Positions 18,484-28,048 of a stretch of DNA of 55,545 nt are shown here, piece after piece. Source of the DNA: Psychrosphaera sp. (GTDB lineage Bacteria > Pseudomonadota > Gammaproteobacteria > Enterobacterales > Alteromonadaceae). Numbering within the stretch: the first letter of the stretch is position 1; each line of letters starts with the position of its first letter. The position numbers and the translations under genes are program-made. The notes under the pieces were generated by a model that worked only from the letters and a program-made list of their open reading frames with translations, did not search any database and was not told the origin of the DNA. The stretch spans positions 1-55,545 of the forward strand of contig JAOHFM010000006.1 of the NCBI GenBank assembly GCA_028098005.1. Reading direction: 5' to 3'.

Positions 18484-20322
18484 TTAAATATCGTTAGGCT
18501 TTGAGCGTGAAGCACGTTTACGTTCATTTTCCGATAAGAACTTCTTACGGATACGAATGCTTTCAGGCGTTACTTCTACTAATTCATCATCATCGATAAA
18601 CTCTAGAGCTTGCTCAAGAGTCATAACAATGTGTGGAGTAAGTGTTTGCGCTTCGTCTGTACCAGATGAACGTACGTTAGTTAATTGCTTACCTTTAAGT
18701 ACGTTTACTGTTAAGTCGTTATCACGGCTATGGATACCAACAACTTGACCTTCATAAATGTCAGTTGCGTGTCCGATCATCATACGACCACGTGATTGAA
18801 GGTTGAAGATAGCATTCGTTAGGGCTTTACCCGTCGCGTTTGCAATCAATACACCATTCATACGTTGGCCAATTTCGCCGCCTTTGTGTGGACCGTATTC
18901 GTAGAACGTGTGGTAAATCAAACCAGAACCAGACGTTAGTGTCATGAATTCAGTTTGGAAACCAATTAAACCACGGCTAGGCATGATGAAGTCCATACGG
19001 ATACGGCCTTTACCATCTGGTGCCATGTCAGTAAGTTCAGCTTTACGAAGACCCATTTTCTCCATGATCGCGCCTTGATGCTGTTCTTCAACATCAATCG
19101 TAACCGTTTCGTATGGTTCTTGTTTTTCGCCATCAACTTCACGCATGATAACTTCTGGACGTGATACTGCTAATTCGAAACCTTCACGACGCATGTTTTC
19201 AATTAATATGCCTAAGTGTAATTCACCACGGCCAGATACTTTAAATTTATCAGCATCGTCAAGTTGTTGTACACGTAATGCAACGTTGTGAACTAATTCT
19301 TTGTCCAAACGCTCTTTAATGTTACGTGAAGTAACAAACTTACCTTCTTTACCAGCAAACGGAGACGTGTTTACTTGGAAAGTCATTGTTACTGTAGGCT
19401 CGTCAACTGAAAGTAAAGGAAGACCTTCAACTTCAGATGGACAACAAATTGTGTCAGAAATCTTAAGTTCGCCAAGACCTGTAATTGCGATGATATCACC
19501 AGCACTTGCATCTTCAGCTTCGTAACGATCTAGACCTAAGTAACCAAATACTTTACCTACTTTACCGTTGTGGATTGTACCAGCAGCAGTTTGGATAGTT
19601 ACTTGTTGGTTAGGCTTAACGCTACCACGAGTAATACGACCGATACCGATAACACCTAAGTATGAGCTGTAATCAAGCTGAGAGATCTGCATTTGGAACG
19701 GACCATCAACGTCAGCGGCCGGAGGTGGCACTTGGTCAATAATTGTTTCAAACAATGGCGTCATGTCTGTACCAGTTTCGCCTTCTTCGTGAGAAGCCCA
19801 ACCGTTAAGAGCAGAAGCATATACTACTTTAAAGTCTAACTGTTCATCAGTCGCACCAAGGTTGTCGAACAAGTCAAAAACTTGATCCATAACCCAATCA
19901 GGGCGAGCGCCTGGCTTATCAATTTTATTGATAACTAGGATTGGCTTAAGGCCTTGAGCAAATGCTTTTTGTGTTACAAAACGCGTTTGAGGCATTGGGC
20001 CTTCTTGCGCATCAACAATAAGCAATACTGAGTCAACCATTGACATAACACGTTCAACTTCACCACCGAAATCGGCGTGTCCTGGAGTGTCTACGATGTT
20101 TACACGGTAGTCGTTCCAGTTGATTGCAGTGTTTTTAGCAAGAATAGTGATACCACGTTCTTTTTCGATGTCATTCGAGTCCATAACACGTTCGTCATGG
20201 TCAGTACGCGCATCTAACGTACCTGATTGTGCCAGTAGTTTGTCTACAAGCGTTGTTTTACCGTGGTCAACGTGAGCTATGATAGCTACGTTTCTCAGGC
20301 CTTTATGGGCATTTGAGCTCAT
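18484..20322 (-). CDS. typA: Ribosome-binding GTPase TypA/BipA
   Basis: Translational GTPase of the EF-G-like family that aids ribosome assembly and growth in cold or stress. The 612-residue product shows G1 AHVDHGKTT, the effector ERGITI, G3 [13 protein letters not shown] and G4 [10 protein letters not shown], followed by beta-barrel, EF-G-like and BipA-specific C-terminal domains ([15 protein letters not shown]). A TTG directly precedes the ATG; the ATG at 20322 follows GAGGAA and is preferred. Convergent with dbpA, divergent from a GGDEF gene. Confidence 0.97.
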   Translation of the reverse strand: MSSNAHKGLRNVAIIAHVDHGKTTLVDKLLAQSGTLDARTDHDERVMDSNDIEKERGITILAKNTAINWNDYRVNIVDTPGHADFGGEVERVMSMVDSVLLIVDAQEGPMPQTRFVTQKAFAQGLKPILVINKIDKPGARPDWVMDQVFDLFDNLGATDEQLDFKVVYASALNGWASHEEGETGTDMTPLFETIIDQVPPPAADVDGPFQMQISQLDYSSYLGVIGIGRITRGSVKPNQQVTIQTAAGTIHNGKVGKVFGYLGLDRYEAEDASAGDIIAITGLGELKISDTICCPSEVEGLPLLSVDEPTVTMTFQVNTSPFAGKEGKFVTSRNIKERLDKELVHNVALRVQQLDDADKFKVSGRGELHLGILIENMRREGFELAVSRPEVIMREVDGEKQEPYETVTIDVEEQHQGAIMEKMGLRKAELTDMAPDGKGRIRMDFIMPSRGLIGFQTEFMTLTSGSGLIYHTFYEYGPHKGGEIGQRMNGVLIANATGKALTNAIFNLQSRGRMMIGHATDIYEGQVVGIHSRDNDLTVNVLKGKQLTNVRSSGTDEAQTLTPHIVMTLEQALEFIDDDELVEVTPESIRIRKKFLSENERKRASRSKPNDI

Positions 20323-20386
20323 CAATTCTTCCTCAAAAAAGGGTATTATGTCGACTAAAGATCAACTGGGTTCTATCTGGCGCGGG

Positions 20387-20392
20387 ATTATA
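20387..20392 (-). promoter_or_regulatory. Candidate typA promoter -10 with GC-rich discriminator
   Basis: A perfect TATAAT on the minus strand is followed by CCCGCGCC, a GC-rich discriminator of the kind seen at promoters sensitive to ppGpp/DksA. The -35 (ACTCAT at 17-base spacing) is poor. It lies about 65 bases before the typA start. Confidence 0.45.
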
Positions 20393-20514
20393 CACGAAAC
20401 AAAAACATAATGAGTGTATTTAATAAAAATAGCTCATTTTTTTTACAAATTACTATAGCAATTAAATTTTATATCCATAGAATGAGAACACATTCAGGGA
20501 ATGATGGTACATAT

Positions 20515-21393
20515 ATGAATACGGATTCTTTCAACTTTATGCAGGAAATTTTCAATACTGTTCTCAAAAACAGTCTTGACCTATTTGCTTACATCGACAA
20601 AAATCAGCGATACCAATATGTGAGCAATAGTTACGCACAGTTTTATGGCCACAACGCGCAATGTATGATTGGCTTAGACCCTAAAGACATTTTTGAACCA
20701 ACAACTTACGAAGATAAAATCCTTCCTAATCTAACTCATTGCTTAGAATCGGCTACACCGGTTAACTATAAATCTTGGATTAAACCCAAAGATGGCAGTG
20801 ACGAGAGTTTTCTGTACATCACATACTTACCGCATTTTAGCAAAGAACATAATGAAGTCGTTGGTATTATTGTCATCGCTAAAGATGTTACAAAATTTAA
20901 GCGTGCTGAGACTTTGTTATCTAAAACTGCAAATACCGACGCCCTGACCAACATTCCAAATCGTCTATTTTTAACCAATAAGCTAAATGAACTAAGCCAA
21001 AATTCTAATCGCTACACAGATCGATATGCATTGTTATTTTGTGATTTAGATGGTTTTAAAAGTGTAAATGACAAATATGGTCATGCCGTAGGTGATCGAA
21101 TATTAAGCCAAGTAGCTAAACGCCTAAGAAATGAAATCAGAGAGGAAGATATTATTGCCCGATATGGTGGTGATGAATTTGTCATTCTTATTACTGACCG
21201 AGCCTCTCTCGTCACTTTAAATGCGGTTAGAAAGAAGATATTTAATTCAATTTCTGCGCCTTTCCAACTTTCTGGCGATGAAATTAAAATTGGTATTAGC
21301 ATAGGCGCAGCGATATATCCTGACGACGGCACGGAACCTGATGAATTATTAATCAAAGCAGACCAAGAGATGTACTCCAGCAAAAATTCGTAG
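20515..21393 (+). CDS. PAS-GGDEF diguanylate cyclase
   Basis: Probable c-di-GMP synthase of 292 residues: an N-terminal PAS domain (about 10-125, with YQYVSNSYAQFYG) and a C-terminal GGDEF domain (about 130-290). The active-site loop reads YGGDEF, and an allosteric I-site RxxD (REED) lies exactly five residues before it, so product inhibition is expected. There is no membrane span. Start choice is uncertain: in-frame ATGs at 20410 and 20482 give longer products; 20515 was chosen because the added residues belong to no domain, but none has a good ribosome binding site. It is divergent from typA and followed by cheX. Confidence 0.85.
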   Translation: MNTDSFNFMQEIFNTVLKNSLDLFAYIDKNQRYQYVSNSYAQFYGHNAQCMIGLDPKDIFEPTTYEDKILPNLTHCLESATPVNYKSWIKPKDGSDESFLYITYLPHFSKEHNEVVGIIVIAKDVTKFKRAETLLSKTANTDALTNIPNRLFLTNKLNELSQNSNRYTDRYALLFCDLDGFKSVNDKYGHAVGDRILSQVAKRLRNEIREEDIIARYGGDEFVILITDRASLVTLNAVRKKIFNSISAPFQLSGDEIKIGISIGAAIYPDDGTEPDELLIKADQEMYSSKNS

Positions 21394-21479
21394 CAAATTC
21401 GGTGGCTTTTTTTGTTCTTAACGGCTAAGTTTATAGGGATAACCCTTAACCCGTAATTAACTAAAAGAACTTTTTTACT

Positions 21480-21953
21480 ATGAATGTAGAGTTTATAAAT
21501 CCTTTTCTTAGCTCACTAATGAATGTGTTAGAAACCATGGCCATGACTAAACTTGTGCCTGGTAAGCCGTCTCTAAAAAAAGAAGAGGTTTCCAGAGGTG
21601 ACGTATCCGGAATTATCGGTATGGCAAGTCCTCAAACTAAAGGCTCGCTTTCAGTTACGTTTGAAGAATCTTTAGCATTATCCATTATGGAGAAAATGCT
21701 TGGTGAACGCCCAGATACAATCAATGAAGAAGTTACCGACATGGTTGGTGAAATAACTAACATGGTAACGGGTGGCGCTAAAAACATGTTGGGTGACAAA
21801 GGTTACGACTTTAATATGGCGACACCCACTATTGTTTCAGGTAAAAATCATACTATTAGCCATCAATGTGAAAGCTCTACTTTAATCATTCCGTTTACTT
21901 CTGAAAACGGCAAAGCTTATATAGAAGTATCATTTGATGTATTGGTAAAATGA
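21480..21953 (+). CDS. cheX: CheX/CheC-like chemotaxis phosphatase domain protein
   Basis: A 157-residue protein of the CheX family, dimeric phosphatases of phosphorylated CheY. The signature acidic-asparagine pair is present as EITN within DMVGEITNMVTGGAK (about residues 95-109), with the Gly-rich helix turn typical of CheX. Many marine gammaproteobacteria carry such genes far from the main chemotaxis cluster, as here. Its 3' end overlaps the convergent next gene by 37 bp. Action on a CheY or other receiver is inferred from family. Confidence 0.85.
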   Translation: MNVEFINPFLSSLMNVLETMAMTKLVPGKPSLKKEEVSRGDVSGIIGMASPQTKGSLSVTFEESLALSIMEKMLGERPDTINEEVTDMVGEITNMVTGGAKNMLGDKGYDFNMATPTIVSGKNHTISHQCESSTLIIPFTSENGKAYIEVSFDVLVK

Positions 21954-22753
21954 TCATTATTTGGTAATCCAATTACCTTTGGCGTAAACAGGTGTACTTC
22001 CGAGTTTTCACCTTTGCCAAAGGTAGAATCATAGCTACTGAAGCTTTCTCTTACTGTCATTACCAATCGATTACCAACTACATCAAACTTTTGTAAACGC
22101 GTGCCCGCCGCTTTAACCGAAAAAACCACATAAGCTCGACCACTGCCTTTATATTCTGCTGCCAGTTCAATTGGTGTGCCATCTTCACTTATCGTCAATG
22201 TCATGCGTCCATCAAAATCGTCAACGTACTCGCGAGTGCGCTTATTAGTTATGATTGCTTCTACTGGCAAACTAAAGTGTAGCTTTGACTGACCTTCATC
22301 ATTTGTTGCGACTTCCTCAACCTTATTCAGCGTTGCTGACTTTAATAACTGATTAAGGGAATCGATGGGAGACAGCAAGTTGTTAATGTTACTCATGCTA
22401 AAGTCATTGATGGCGTCGATGGTTGGCGTTGATGCCTCTTCGTTCTCGAGCTTTGCCGCGGATTCTTCCTTCATGTTTTGAACTAAACGGCTTGAATAAG
22501 AAGTTGTTAATCCATTGACGTCTTCTCGCACCATTAAGCTTGCTTGCCCCGACTTTTGAGTTTGTTTTTTACCTTCACCTTCAATATTGTTAAATGACAC
22601 AACGATATGCCCAGCAACGGGAACCTTTGCATCTAATTTGTCTAATGCCTCTGTTAACTTTTGCATTGCTGGCTCACTTGAGCCTAGCGCGCTAACCTTA
22701 GTGGTTGCGAGCAAAAGTAACAGTATTGAAGTCATCTTTAATGTTTTTTTCAT
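21917..22753 (-). CDS. Exported protein of unknown function
   Basis: A 278-residue product not recognised. A signal peptide (about 1-22, ending KVSALG) predicts export to the periplasm. The chain has a Gln/Ser-rich middle part, a predicted helical stretch (about 105-150) and beta-rich segments in the second half (RMTLTISEDGTPIELAAEY, VEAIITNKRTREY). No catalytic motif, membrane span or lipobox was seen. It overlaps cheX tail-to-tail by 37 bp. Codon use and spacing are ordinary. Confidence 0.8.
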   Translation of the reverse strand: MKKTLKMTSILLLLLATTKVSALGSSEPAMQKLTEALDKLDAKVPVAGHIVVSFNNIEGEGKKQTQKSGQASLMVREDVNGLTTSYSSRLVQNMKEESAAKLENEEASTPTIDAINDFSMSNINNLLSPIDSLNQLLKSATLNKVEEVATNDEGQSKLHFSLPVEAIITNKRTREYVDDFDGRMTLTISEDGTPIELAAEYKGSGRAYVVFSVKAAGTRLQKFDVVGNRLVMTVRESFSSYDSTFGKGENSEVHLFTPKVIGLPNNDHFTNTSNDTSI

Positions 22754-22820
22754 TTGTAATTCCTATTTACAAAAACCTTAACTAGCAGACAAGCAAGGCC
22801 TTTAAAAGTTCCAATAACGA

Positions 22821-23969
22821 TTAATACGAGTGTTGATTGATTAAGTTCAGTTGTGTATCCAATTGAATAAAATTTGCTTGAGTGCCAACCGTTACTGAGC
22901 TCACTTTTGAGTCCAGTTTTAAAAATTGTGCCGGGTAAGTGATTGCCATCCTTAACGACTCTTCTAACGATATTTGTAAGCCATGATGTGCGTTTTGTAC
23001 CGCCATTAATAAGTTTAAATGTGCTCCAGCTAACGTACCAAATTCGTTTGTTAACTTACCTTTATTGACAGTCACCGTTTGGCCAAATAAATTGAATCGG
23101 GTTTGGTCACTGCCTATTGAAGACATAGCGTCAGACACTAAAAACAACTTACCTGAGTCTATAGTTGTGGTACTAACCTTAGAGTTTTTTACCCTCCATG
23201 CCAGCTTAGCCGAAGCGTAATCGACATGGAACCCATCCAGTATTATACCTGCATACACAGAGTCATGATTAAGGGCGGCTCCCACAGCTCCCGGCTCGCG
23301 GCCTGTTAACGGTGACATGGCATTATATAGGTGAGTAAAACCTTTAGCTCCCACCTCAATTGCATCACTACAAACCTGATAGGATGCATTTGTATGACCT
23401 ATGCAAACCACACAATTGTGCTTAATTAAATATTGAATATCGTCTTTTGATACTAGACCTGGGTCGAGTGTAATTAGTTTTATGCCAATATCCGTTCTTG
23501 CATACAGTGCTTTCTCTCTGCAACTCAGTGCACGTATAAACGGTTCAGGGTGTACCCCTTTTTTAGGAATACTAATATGAGGACCTTCAAAATGTACGCC
23601 TAGAATACCTTTATACTTGCTTTCAATTGCAGCGGCCACTGTGTTGGCAGCTTGCTCCATCACTTCAATGCTATCGGTAATTATAGTGGGCAAAATGTGG
23701 CAAGTGCCACTCTCTCGATGCGCTTGCGAAATAACTCTGAGGCCCTCTAAATTTGGCTCATCATTAAATAACACACCGCCTCCGCCATTAACCTGCACAT
23801 CTATAAAGCCCGGGGACAGTATACCGGCTACTTTAGTAACCCTCTCATTGTTAAGCAACGCCGAACCATGATGAATGTTTTTAACTTCACCGTCGGCAAT
23901 TTCTATTACCACATTTTGTAAAAGCTGATCCCCATCAAAGAGGTATTCTGGTGCAATAAATTTGGTCAT
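22821..23969 (-). CDS. nagA: N-acetylglucosamine-6-phosphate deacetylase
   Basis: Converts GlcNAc-6-phosphate to glucosamine-6-phosphate and acetate, a step in chitin and cell-wall sugar use. The 382-residue amidohydrolase shows GFIDVQVNGGGGV with the NagA-type Gln59, the metal-binding HFEGPH (Glu128), IGHTNAS, FTHLYNAMSPLTGREPG and the catalytic aspartate in LVSDAM. It stands alone here; no nagB, nagE, nagK or nagC is in the window, and no operator was recognised in its leader. It could lie apart from the rest of the pathway in the genome. Confidence 0.95.
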   Translation of the reverse strand: MTKFIAPEYLFDGDQLLQNVVIEIADGEVKNIHHGSALLNNERVTKVAGILSPGFIDVQVNGGGGVLFNDEPNLEGLRVISQAHRESGTCHILPTIITDSIEVMEQAANTVAAAIESKYKGILGVHFEGPHISIPKKGVHPEPFIRALSCREKALYARTDIGIKLITLDPGLVSKDDIQYLIKHNCVVCIGHTNASYQVCSDAIEVGAKGFTHLYNAMSPLTGREPGAVGAALNHDSVYAGIILDGFHVDYASAKLAWRVKNSKVSTTTIDSGKLFLVSDAMSSIGSDQTRFNLFGQTVTVNKGKLTNEFGTLAGAHLNLLMAVQNAHHGLQISLEESLRMAITYPAQFLKLDSKVSSVTVGTQANFIQLDTQLNLINQHSY

Positions 23970-24067
23970 AACTATTCGTGTAAGAAAGAATAAAAGTAGA
24001 GGTGATCTAAAATAAAGCTAAAAATCTGCTTAAGTATCATTTTTTTATTTAAATGATAATGCCTTGC

Positions 24068-25351
24068 TTAATTGGGTGTGTAAATGGTTACTTGGTTTCG
24101 GCCACTCGATTTTGACTTGTATAGCGCTATGTCAGCCTGCTTTAGCAGTTGCTCAATGGGTTGTTGTGTAAGGTCACTATTCACAACACCAAAGCTGCAG
24201 GTTAACTTAAATTCGACTTCGGGATTTACGTTAAATACGCTATCTTCAATAACTTGTCGTAGATATTCAATTTTTTTCAATAGAATAAGAGGTGGCTCCC
24301 CCTCTAAAATAAGAACAAATTCTTCACCGCCGATACGAGCAATAACGTCTCTCGTTCGAAGGTTATCTCTTATCATGTCTATTAAACGCTTTAATACAAT
24401 ATCGCCAACGTCATGACCAAAACTGTCATTAATTAGCTTAAAGTGATCAATATCCATCATGACAACAATAAAAGATCGATTGGCTTTGTATGCAGATTCA
24501 ATAGCATTTTTGCCATCTATATAAAGCCCTCTACGATTCAAAACTTCGGTTAGCGCGTCTGTTTTTGCCAGTTTTTCTAAGTTTAGCGTTTTATCTTTTA
24601 TTTCCGTAATATCTCTTTCAATGGAAGCGTAGTGAGTAACAATGCCTTTACTATTTTTTAACGGGACAATATTGAGGTCCACCCAATAAGGCTCGCCATT
24701 CTTTTTATAATTGATCACCTCTTCTCTAACGGGTAGAAATTGCGTCAAATGATCCATGATTTTTTTAGTCTTAATCGGACTGGTTTTTTCACCGCTTAGA
24801 ATGGACGGAGTTTTACCAATAACTTCTGCACTGCTATAACCAGTTAATTTACTAAAGGCTTCATTTACATAAACAATTTCAGGTCCTGCGCCTTTAGTAT
24901 CAACAGCTTGACTAACAATTACCGCGTCATTCGCTTTAGCAACAATGTCTTTAAAAGGGATAATTTCTTTTTGGTCAGAGATATTTGTAAATGTGAGGAC
25001 ATAATTATCCAAACCCGTTTGCGGGCTTTTTTCTATATAAGCGTTGCATAAAAACCATGAATAAACGTTGGTGGTGTGATTTAGCACACCAATCTCATAA
25101 TTGCACAATGGTTTTTGTGTACGGGCTACGATAACAGCTGGAAATTCATCTGTTGCCAATAAGTCTCCGTGTTTGTCTACAATAGTCCAAAACGGATCGG
25201 CAATAAGGTTAGAGGTTTCTAGATCGTTTGTGAGACCAAGCCAGTCAATACCAGTTTGATTTGCATATTCTATTTTAAACTCGTTATTAAATACAATGAT
25301 GCCTATTGTTAATGAGTTTAATAGTTGTTTATGGTCTATTGTTAAATTCAT
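24068..25351 (-). CDS. Dual-PAS GGDEF diguanylate cyclase
   Basis: Probable cytoplasmic c-di-GMP synthase of 427 residues: two PAS domains (about 5-115 and 125-250; the second has FSKLTGYSSAEVIGK and a PAC motif ending ERDITEIKDK) and a GGDEF domain (about 265-425). The active-site loop is IGGEEF and the I-site RTRD lies five residues before it. The second PAS lacks the LOV cysteine. Its first codons overlap the last 23 bp of alr on the same strand, which suggests translational coupling to dnaB-alr. The sensed signal is unknown. Confidence 0.9.
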   Translation of the reverse strand: MNLTIDHKQLLNSLTIGIIVFNNEFKIEYANQTGIDWLGLTNDLETSNLIADPFWTIVDKHGDLLATDEFPAVIVARTQKPLCNYEIGVLNHTTNVYSWFLCNAYIEKSPQTGLDNYVLTFTNISDQKEIIPFKDIVAKANDAVIVSQAVDTKGAGPEIVYVNEAFSKLTGYSSAEVIGKTPSILSGEKTSPIKTKKIMDHLTQFLPVREEVINYKKNGEPYWVDLNIVPLKNSKGIVTHYASIERDITEIKDKTLNLEKLAKTDALTEVLNRRGLYIDGKNAIESAYKANRSFIVVMMDIDHFKLINDSFGHDVGDIVLKRLIDMIRDNLRTRDVIARIGGEEFVLILEGEPPLILLKKIEYLRQVIEDSVFNVNPEVEFKLTCSFGVVNSDLTQQPIEQLLKQADIALYKSKSSGRNQVTIYTPN

Positions 25352-26432
25352 TCTGTACCCGAGAGAAGCGTTTTTCTACTCGCCCTGTAACTCCACATAA
25401 CAATTCATAGGGGACTGTTTGAGCATAGTCTGCAATTGTTTCTAAAGGCAAATTTTCGCCCCAAAGAATTGCTTCATCACCTATATTAATTGCATTCTCA
25501 TAACCTATATCAATTGAGATCATATCCATTGATACTCTCCCTGACAAAGGGTATTCAATCCCATTCACCAAAATTGGAGTACCATTTACGGCATTCCTCG
25601 GATAACCATCGCCATACCCTATAGCGATTACAGCTAAGCGCGTATCTTCTTTTGCAACCCACGTAGCACCATAACCAACACTTTGACCTTTTTTAACGTC
25701 TCGTATTGCGATGATACTGGATTTCAACGTCATCACTGGCCTCAGGTCATAGTTTGAAGCACTCGTATTATTCACTGGCGATACACCATAAAGCATGACA
25801 CCTGGGCGAACCCACTGATGATGACTATTTTTAAAAGACAAAATGGCTGCCGAATTTGCAAAAGAACATTCACCTTCATGGTGATTTTGTAGCGTTTTGA
25901 ATACCGAAAATTGATAATCATTTAAGGGGTGTGTGACGTCGTCGGCACAACCGAAGTGACTCATTAAAATAGGCTCGCCTAATATGTTCTTATGCCCAGA
26001 TATTTTTTCTCTGATTGCAGGAAATACTTCAGGTGGTAAACCCAACCTGTGCATGCCCGTATCTACTTTTAACCATACTCGCACTGAACGCGGTATGTCT
26101 GCTGCAAGAAAATCGTCAAATTGCTGCTCGGTATGAAGAACAGTATCTAAGCCAAGATTAGAAATGATTTGTAATTCGTCCGCTTCAAAAAAGCCTTCAA
26201 GTAATACGACAGGCTTTGTAATACCAGCAGCTCGAAGTGCCACGGCTTCCGTTAAGCGAGCAACGCCAAATGCGTCGGCTTGATGAAGACTTTTTGCAAT
26301 TTCAGTGGTGCCATGGCCATATGCATTTGCTTTTAACATTGCCAAAACTTTACTGTTTGGGGCATTGCGCTTAACAACTAATAAGTTGTGCTGTAACGCT
26401 TCTAGGTTTATTTCAGCAACTGCAATTTTCAT
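25329..26432 (-). CDS. alr: Alanine racemase
   Basis: PLP enzyme that makes D-alanine for peptidoglycan. The 367-residue product carries the PLP lysine in LKANAYGHG (Lys34), the substrate-binding WLKVDTGMHRLG segment, GYGDGYPR with the C-terminal tyrosine region, and the LSGRVSMDM motif. It starts nine bases after the dnaB stop, as in E. coli where alr also follows dnaB. The downstream cyclase overlaps its end. Confidence 0.97.
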   Translation of the reverse strand: MKIAVAEINLEALQHNLLVVKRNAPNSKVLAMLKANAYGHGTTEIAKSLHQADAFGVARLTEAVALRAAGITKPVVLLEGFFEADELQIISNLGLDTVLHTEQQFDDFLAADIPRSVRVWLKVDTGMHRLGLPPEVFPAIREKISGHKNILGEPILMSHFGCADDVTHPLNDYQFSVFKTLQNHHEGECSFANSAAILSFKNSHHQWVRPGVMLYGVSPVNNTSASNYDLRPVMTLKSSIIAIRDVKKGQSVGYGATWVAKEDTRLAVIAIGYGDGYPRNAVNGTPILVNGIEYPLSGRVSMDMISIDIGYENAINIGDEAILWGENLPLETIADYAQTVPYELLCGVTGRVEKRFSRVQNEFNNRP

Positions 26433-26441
26433 GTTTTTGGA

Positions 26442-27842
26442 TTAATCCTCGATGATGGCATTACCGGCGTAATTATCAAATCTTGAATAATGCAGTTGGG
26501 TTGTTAACCTTATGCGCCCAATTGGTCCGTTACGGTGTTTACCTATAATAATTTCAGCTGTACCTTTGTCTGCTGAATCTTCGTGATAAACCTCGTCTCT
26601 ATAGATAAACATGATTAAGTCGGCGTCTTGCTCAATTGAGCCCGATTCCCTTAAATCTGAGTTTACTGGACGTTTATCTGCTCGTTGCTCTAGTCCACGG
26701 TTAAGCTGAGCTAGTGCAATAATTGGAATGTTTAATTCTTTTGCGAGTGCTTTTAATGAAGCCGATATATCCGCAATTTCTAACGTACGATTGTCTTTAA
26801 ATTCAGGTGATCGCATTAATTGTAGGTAATCAATCATGATCATAGACAAACCACCATGTTCACGGGCAATACGTCTAGCACGAGACCTAACTTCTGTTGG
26901 TGTTAGGCCCGATGAGTCATCGATATAAAGCTTACCGCTTTCCTGCATTATCCCTAGAGTGCTGGCTAAACGAGCCCAATCGTCATCGTCTAAGTTACCA
27001 GTTCTTACTTTGGTTTGATCTATTCGGCCTAAGGAGGCAAGCATCCTCATCATGATTGAATCAGCCGGCATTTCTAAGCTGAATACTAACGCTGGATAGT
27101 CTGATGTTAACGCGGCAGTTTCCACCAAGTTCATGGCAAAAGTTGTTTTACCCATTGATGGACGAGCAGCAACGATAATGAGGTCCGAATTCTGGAAACC
27201 ACTGGTCATCTTGTCGAGGTCAGAGAAACCACTGGTTAAGCCTGTAATACCGTTATTATCACTGCGCATCAGCTCTTCAATTCGGTCAACGGTAGAGCTC
27301 AAAATAGAGTTTAAATCTTTAGGACCTTCGTTGGCGTTTTCTCGTTGTTCGGCAATTTTAAATACTTTAGATTCCGCAAAATCCAATAGCTCTTCACTGC
27401 TTCTACCTTCGGGGTTATAACAAGCGTCGGCGACTTCATTGGCGGTACCAATTAACTCTCTTACGACGGCTCGCTCTCGGACAATCTCAGCATAGGCAAC
27501 AATGTTTGCGGCACTTGGAGTATTTTTCGCTATTTCACCTAAGTAAGCAAAGCCGCCAACACCTTCCAATAGTTTGTCTTTTTCTAATGCTTCGGAAACC
27601 GTAATTAAGTCGATTGGATTATTTTGTAAAACTAAGCCAGCCATGGCATTAAAAATAGCTTTGTGTTGACGCAAATAGAAGTCGTCTTTAACTACCTTTT
27701 CTGCAACACGATCCCACGCATTATTATCTAGCATCAAACCACCAAGTACAGATTGTTCCGCCTCAATTGAATGTGGTGGTAACTTTAGAGAATCAACTTG
27801 CGCTTGCTGCTCTCGACTTGGTTTGTAAGAAGACTTTGCCAT
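26442..27842 (-). CDS. dnaB: Replicative DNA helicase DnaB
   Basis: Hexameric helicase that unwinds the parental duplex at the replication fork. In 466 residues: N-terminal collar domain (SIEAEQSVLGGLMLDN), linker, and a RecA-like ATPase with Walker A RPSMGKTT, SLEM, Walker B-like MIMIDYLQLM, and the arginine-finger region around EQDADLIMFIYRDE. No intein is present. First gene of dnaB-alr-(GGDEF). Confidence 0.98.
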   Translation of the reverse strand: MAKSSYKPSREQQAQVDSLKLPPHSIEAEQSVLGGLMLDNNAWDRVAEKVVKDDFYLRQHKAIFNAMAGLVLQNNPIDLITVSEALEKDKLLEGVGGFAYLGEIAKNTPSAANIVAYAEIVRERAVVRELIGTANEVADACYNPEGRSSEELLDFAESKVFKIAEQRENANEGPKDLNSILSSTVDRIEELMRSDNNGITGLTSGFSDLDKMTSGFQNSDLIIVAARPSMGKTTFAMNLVETAALTSDYPALVFSLEMPADSIMMRMLASLGRIDQTKVRTGNLDDDDWARLASTLGIMQESGKLYIDDSSGLTPTEVRSRARRIAREHGGLSMIMIDYLQLMRSPEFKDNRTLEIADISASLKALAKELNIPIIALAQLNRGLEQRADKRPVNSDLRESGSIEQDADLIMFIYRDEVYHEDSADKGTAEIIIGKHRNGPIGRIRLTTQLHYSRFDNYAGNAIIED

Positions 27843-27879
27843 GTATTGCTAGACCTAATATTGGAAATTTGAGTACATT

Positions 27880-27904
27880 TAAAATGTAATGAACTTACAT
27901 TTTA
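27880..27904. promoter_or_regulatory. 25-bp inverted repeat in the dnaB leader
   Basis: TAAAATGTAA and TTACATTTTA are perfect 10-bp arms around a 5-base centre. A further ACATTT just before it (27875-27880) makes a second, overlapping palindrome. It lies 38 bases upstream of the dnaB start. It lacks a T-run on either strand, so an operator is more likely than a terminator. Confidence 0.4.
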
Positions 27905-27933
27905 TGGGTAATATTAGCGAACCGCAATAACAA

Positions 27934-27964
27934 TAAACCACAAGATTTTGAGTCTTGTGGTTTA
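27934..27964 (-). terminator. Terminator between the sigma operon and dnaB
   Basis: TAAACCACAAGA pairs perfectly over 12 bp with TCTTGTGGTTTA around a 7-base loop. On the minus strand a U-rich TTTATTGTTATTG follows. It lies about 85 bases past the end of the beta-solenoid gene. Confidence 0.7.
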
Positions 27965-28048
27965 TCTCTCTTTTGTATGAAATTTGTATGAGCTTTGTTT
28001 GCAAATTGTTTTAATTTTGTTGACAGATAATCTTACTGCTGCTCACTA

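Noticed and set aside
24030..24058. Hairpin after the dual-PAS cyclase (ATCATTT/AAATGAT)
   Set aside because: Pure AT stem with no T-run in the right direction; too weak to call a terminator.
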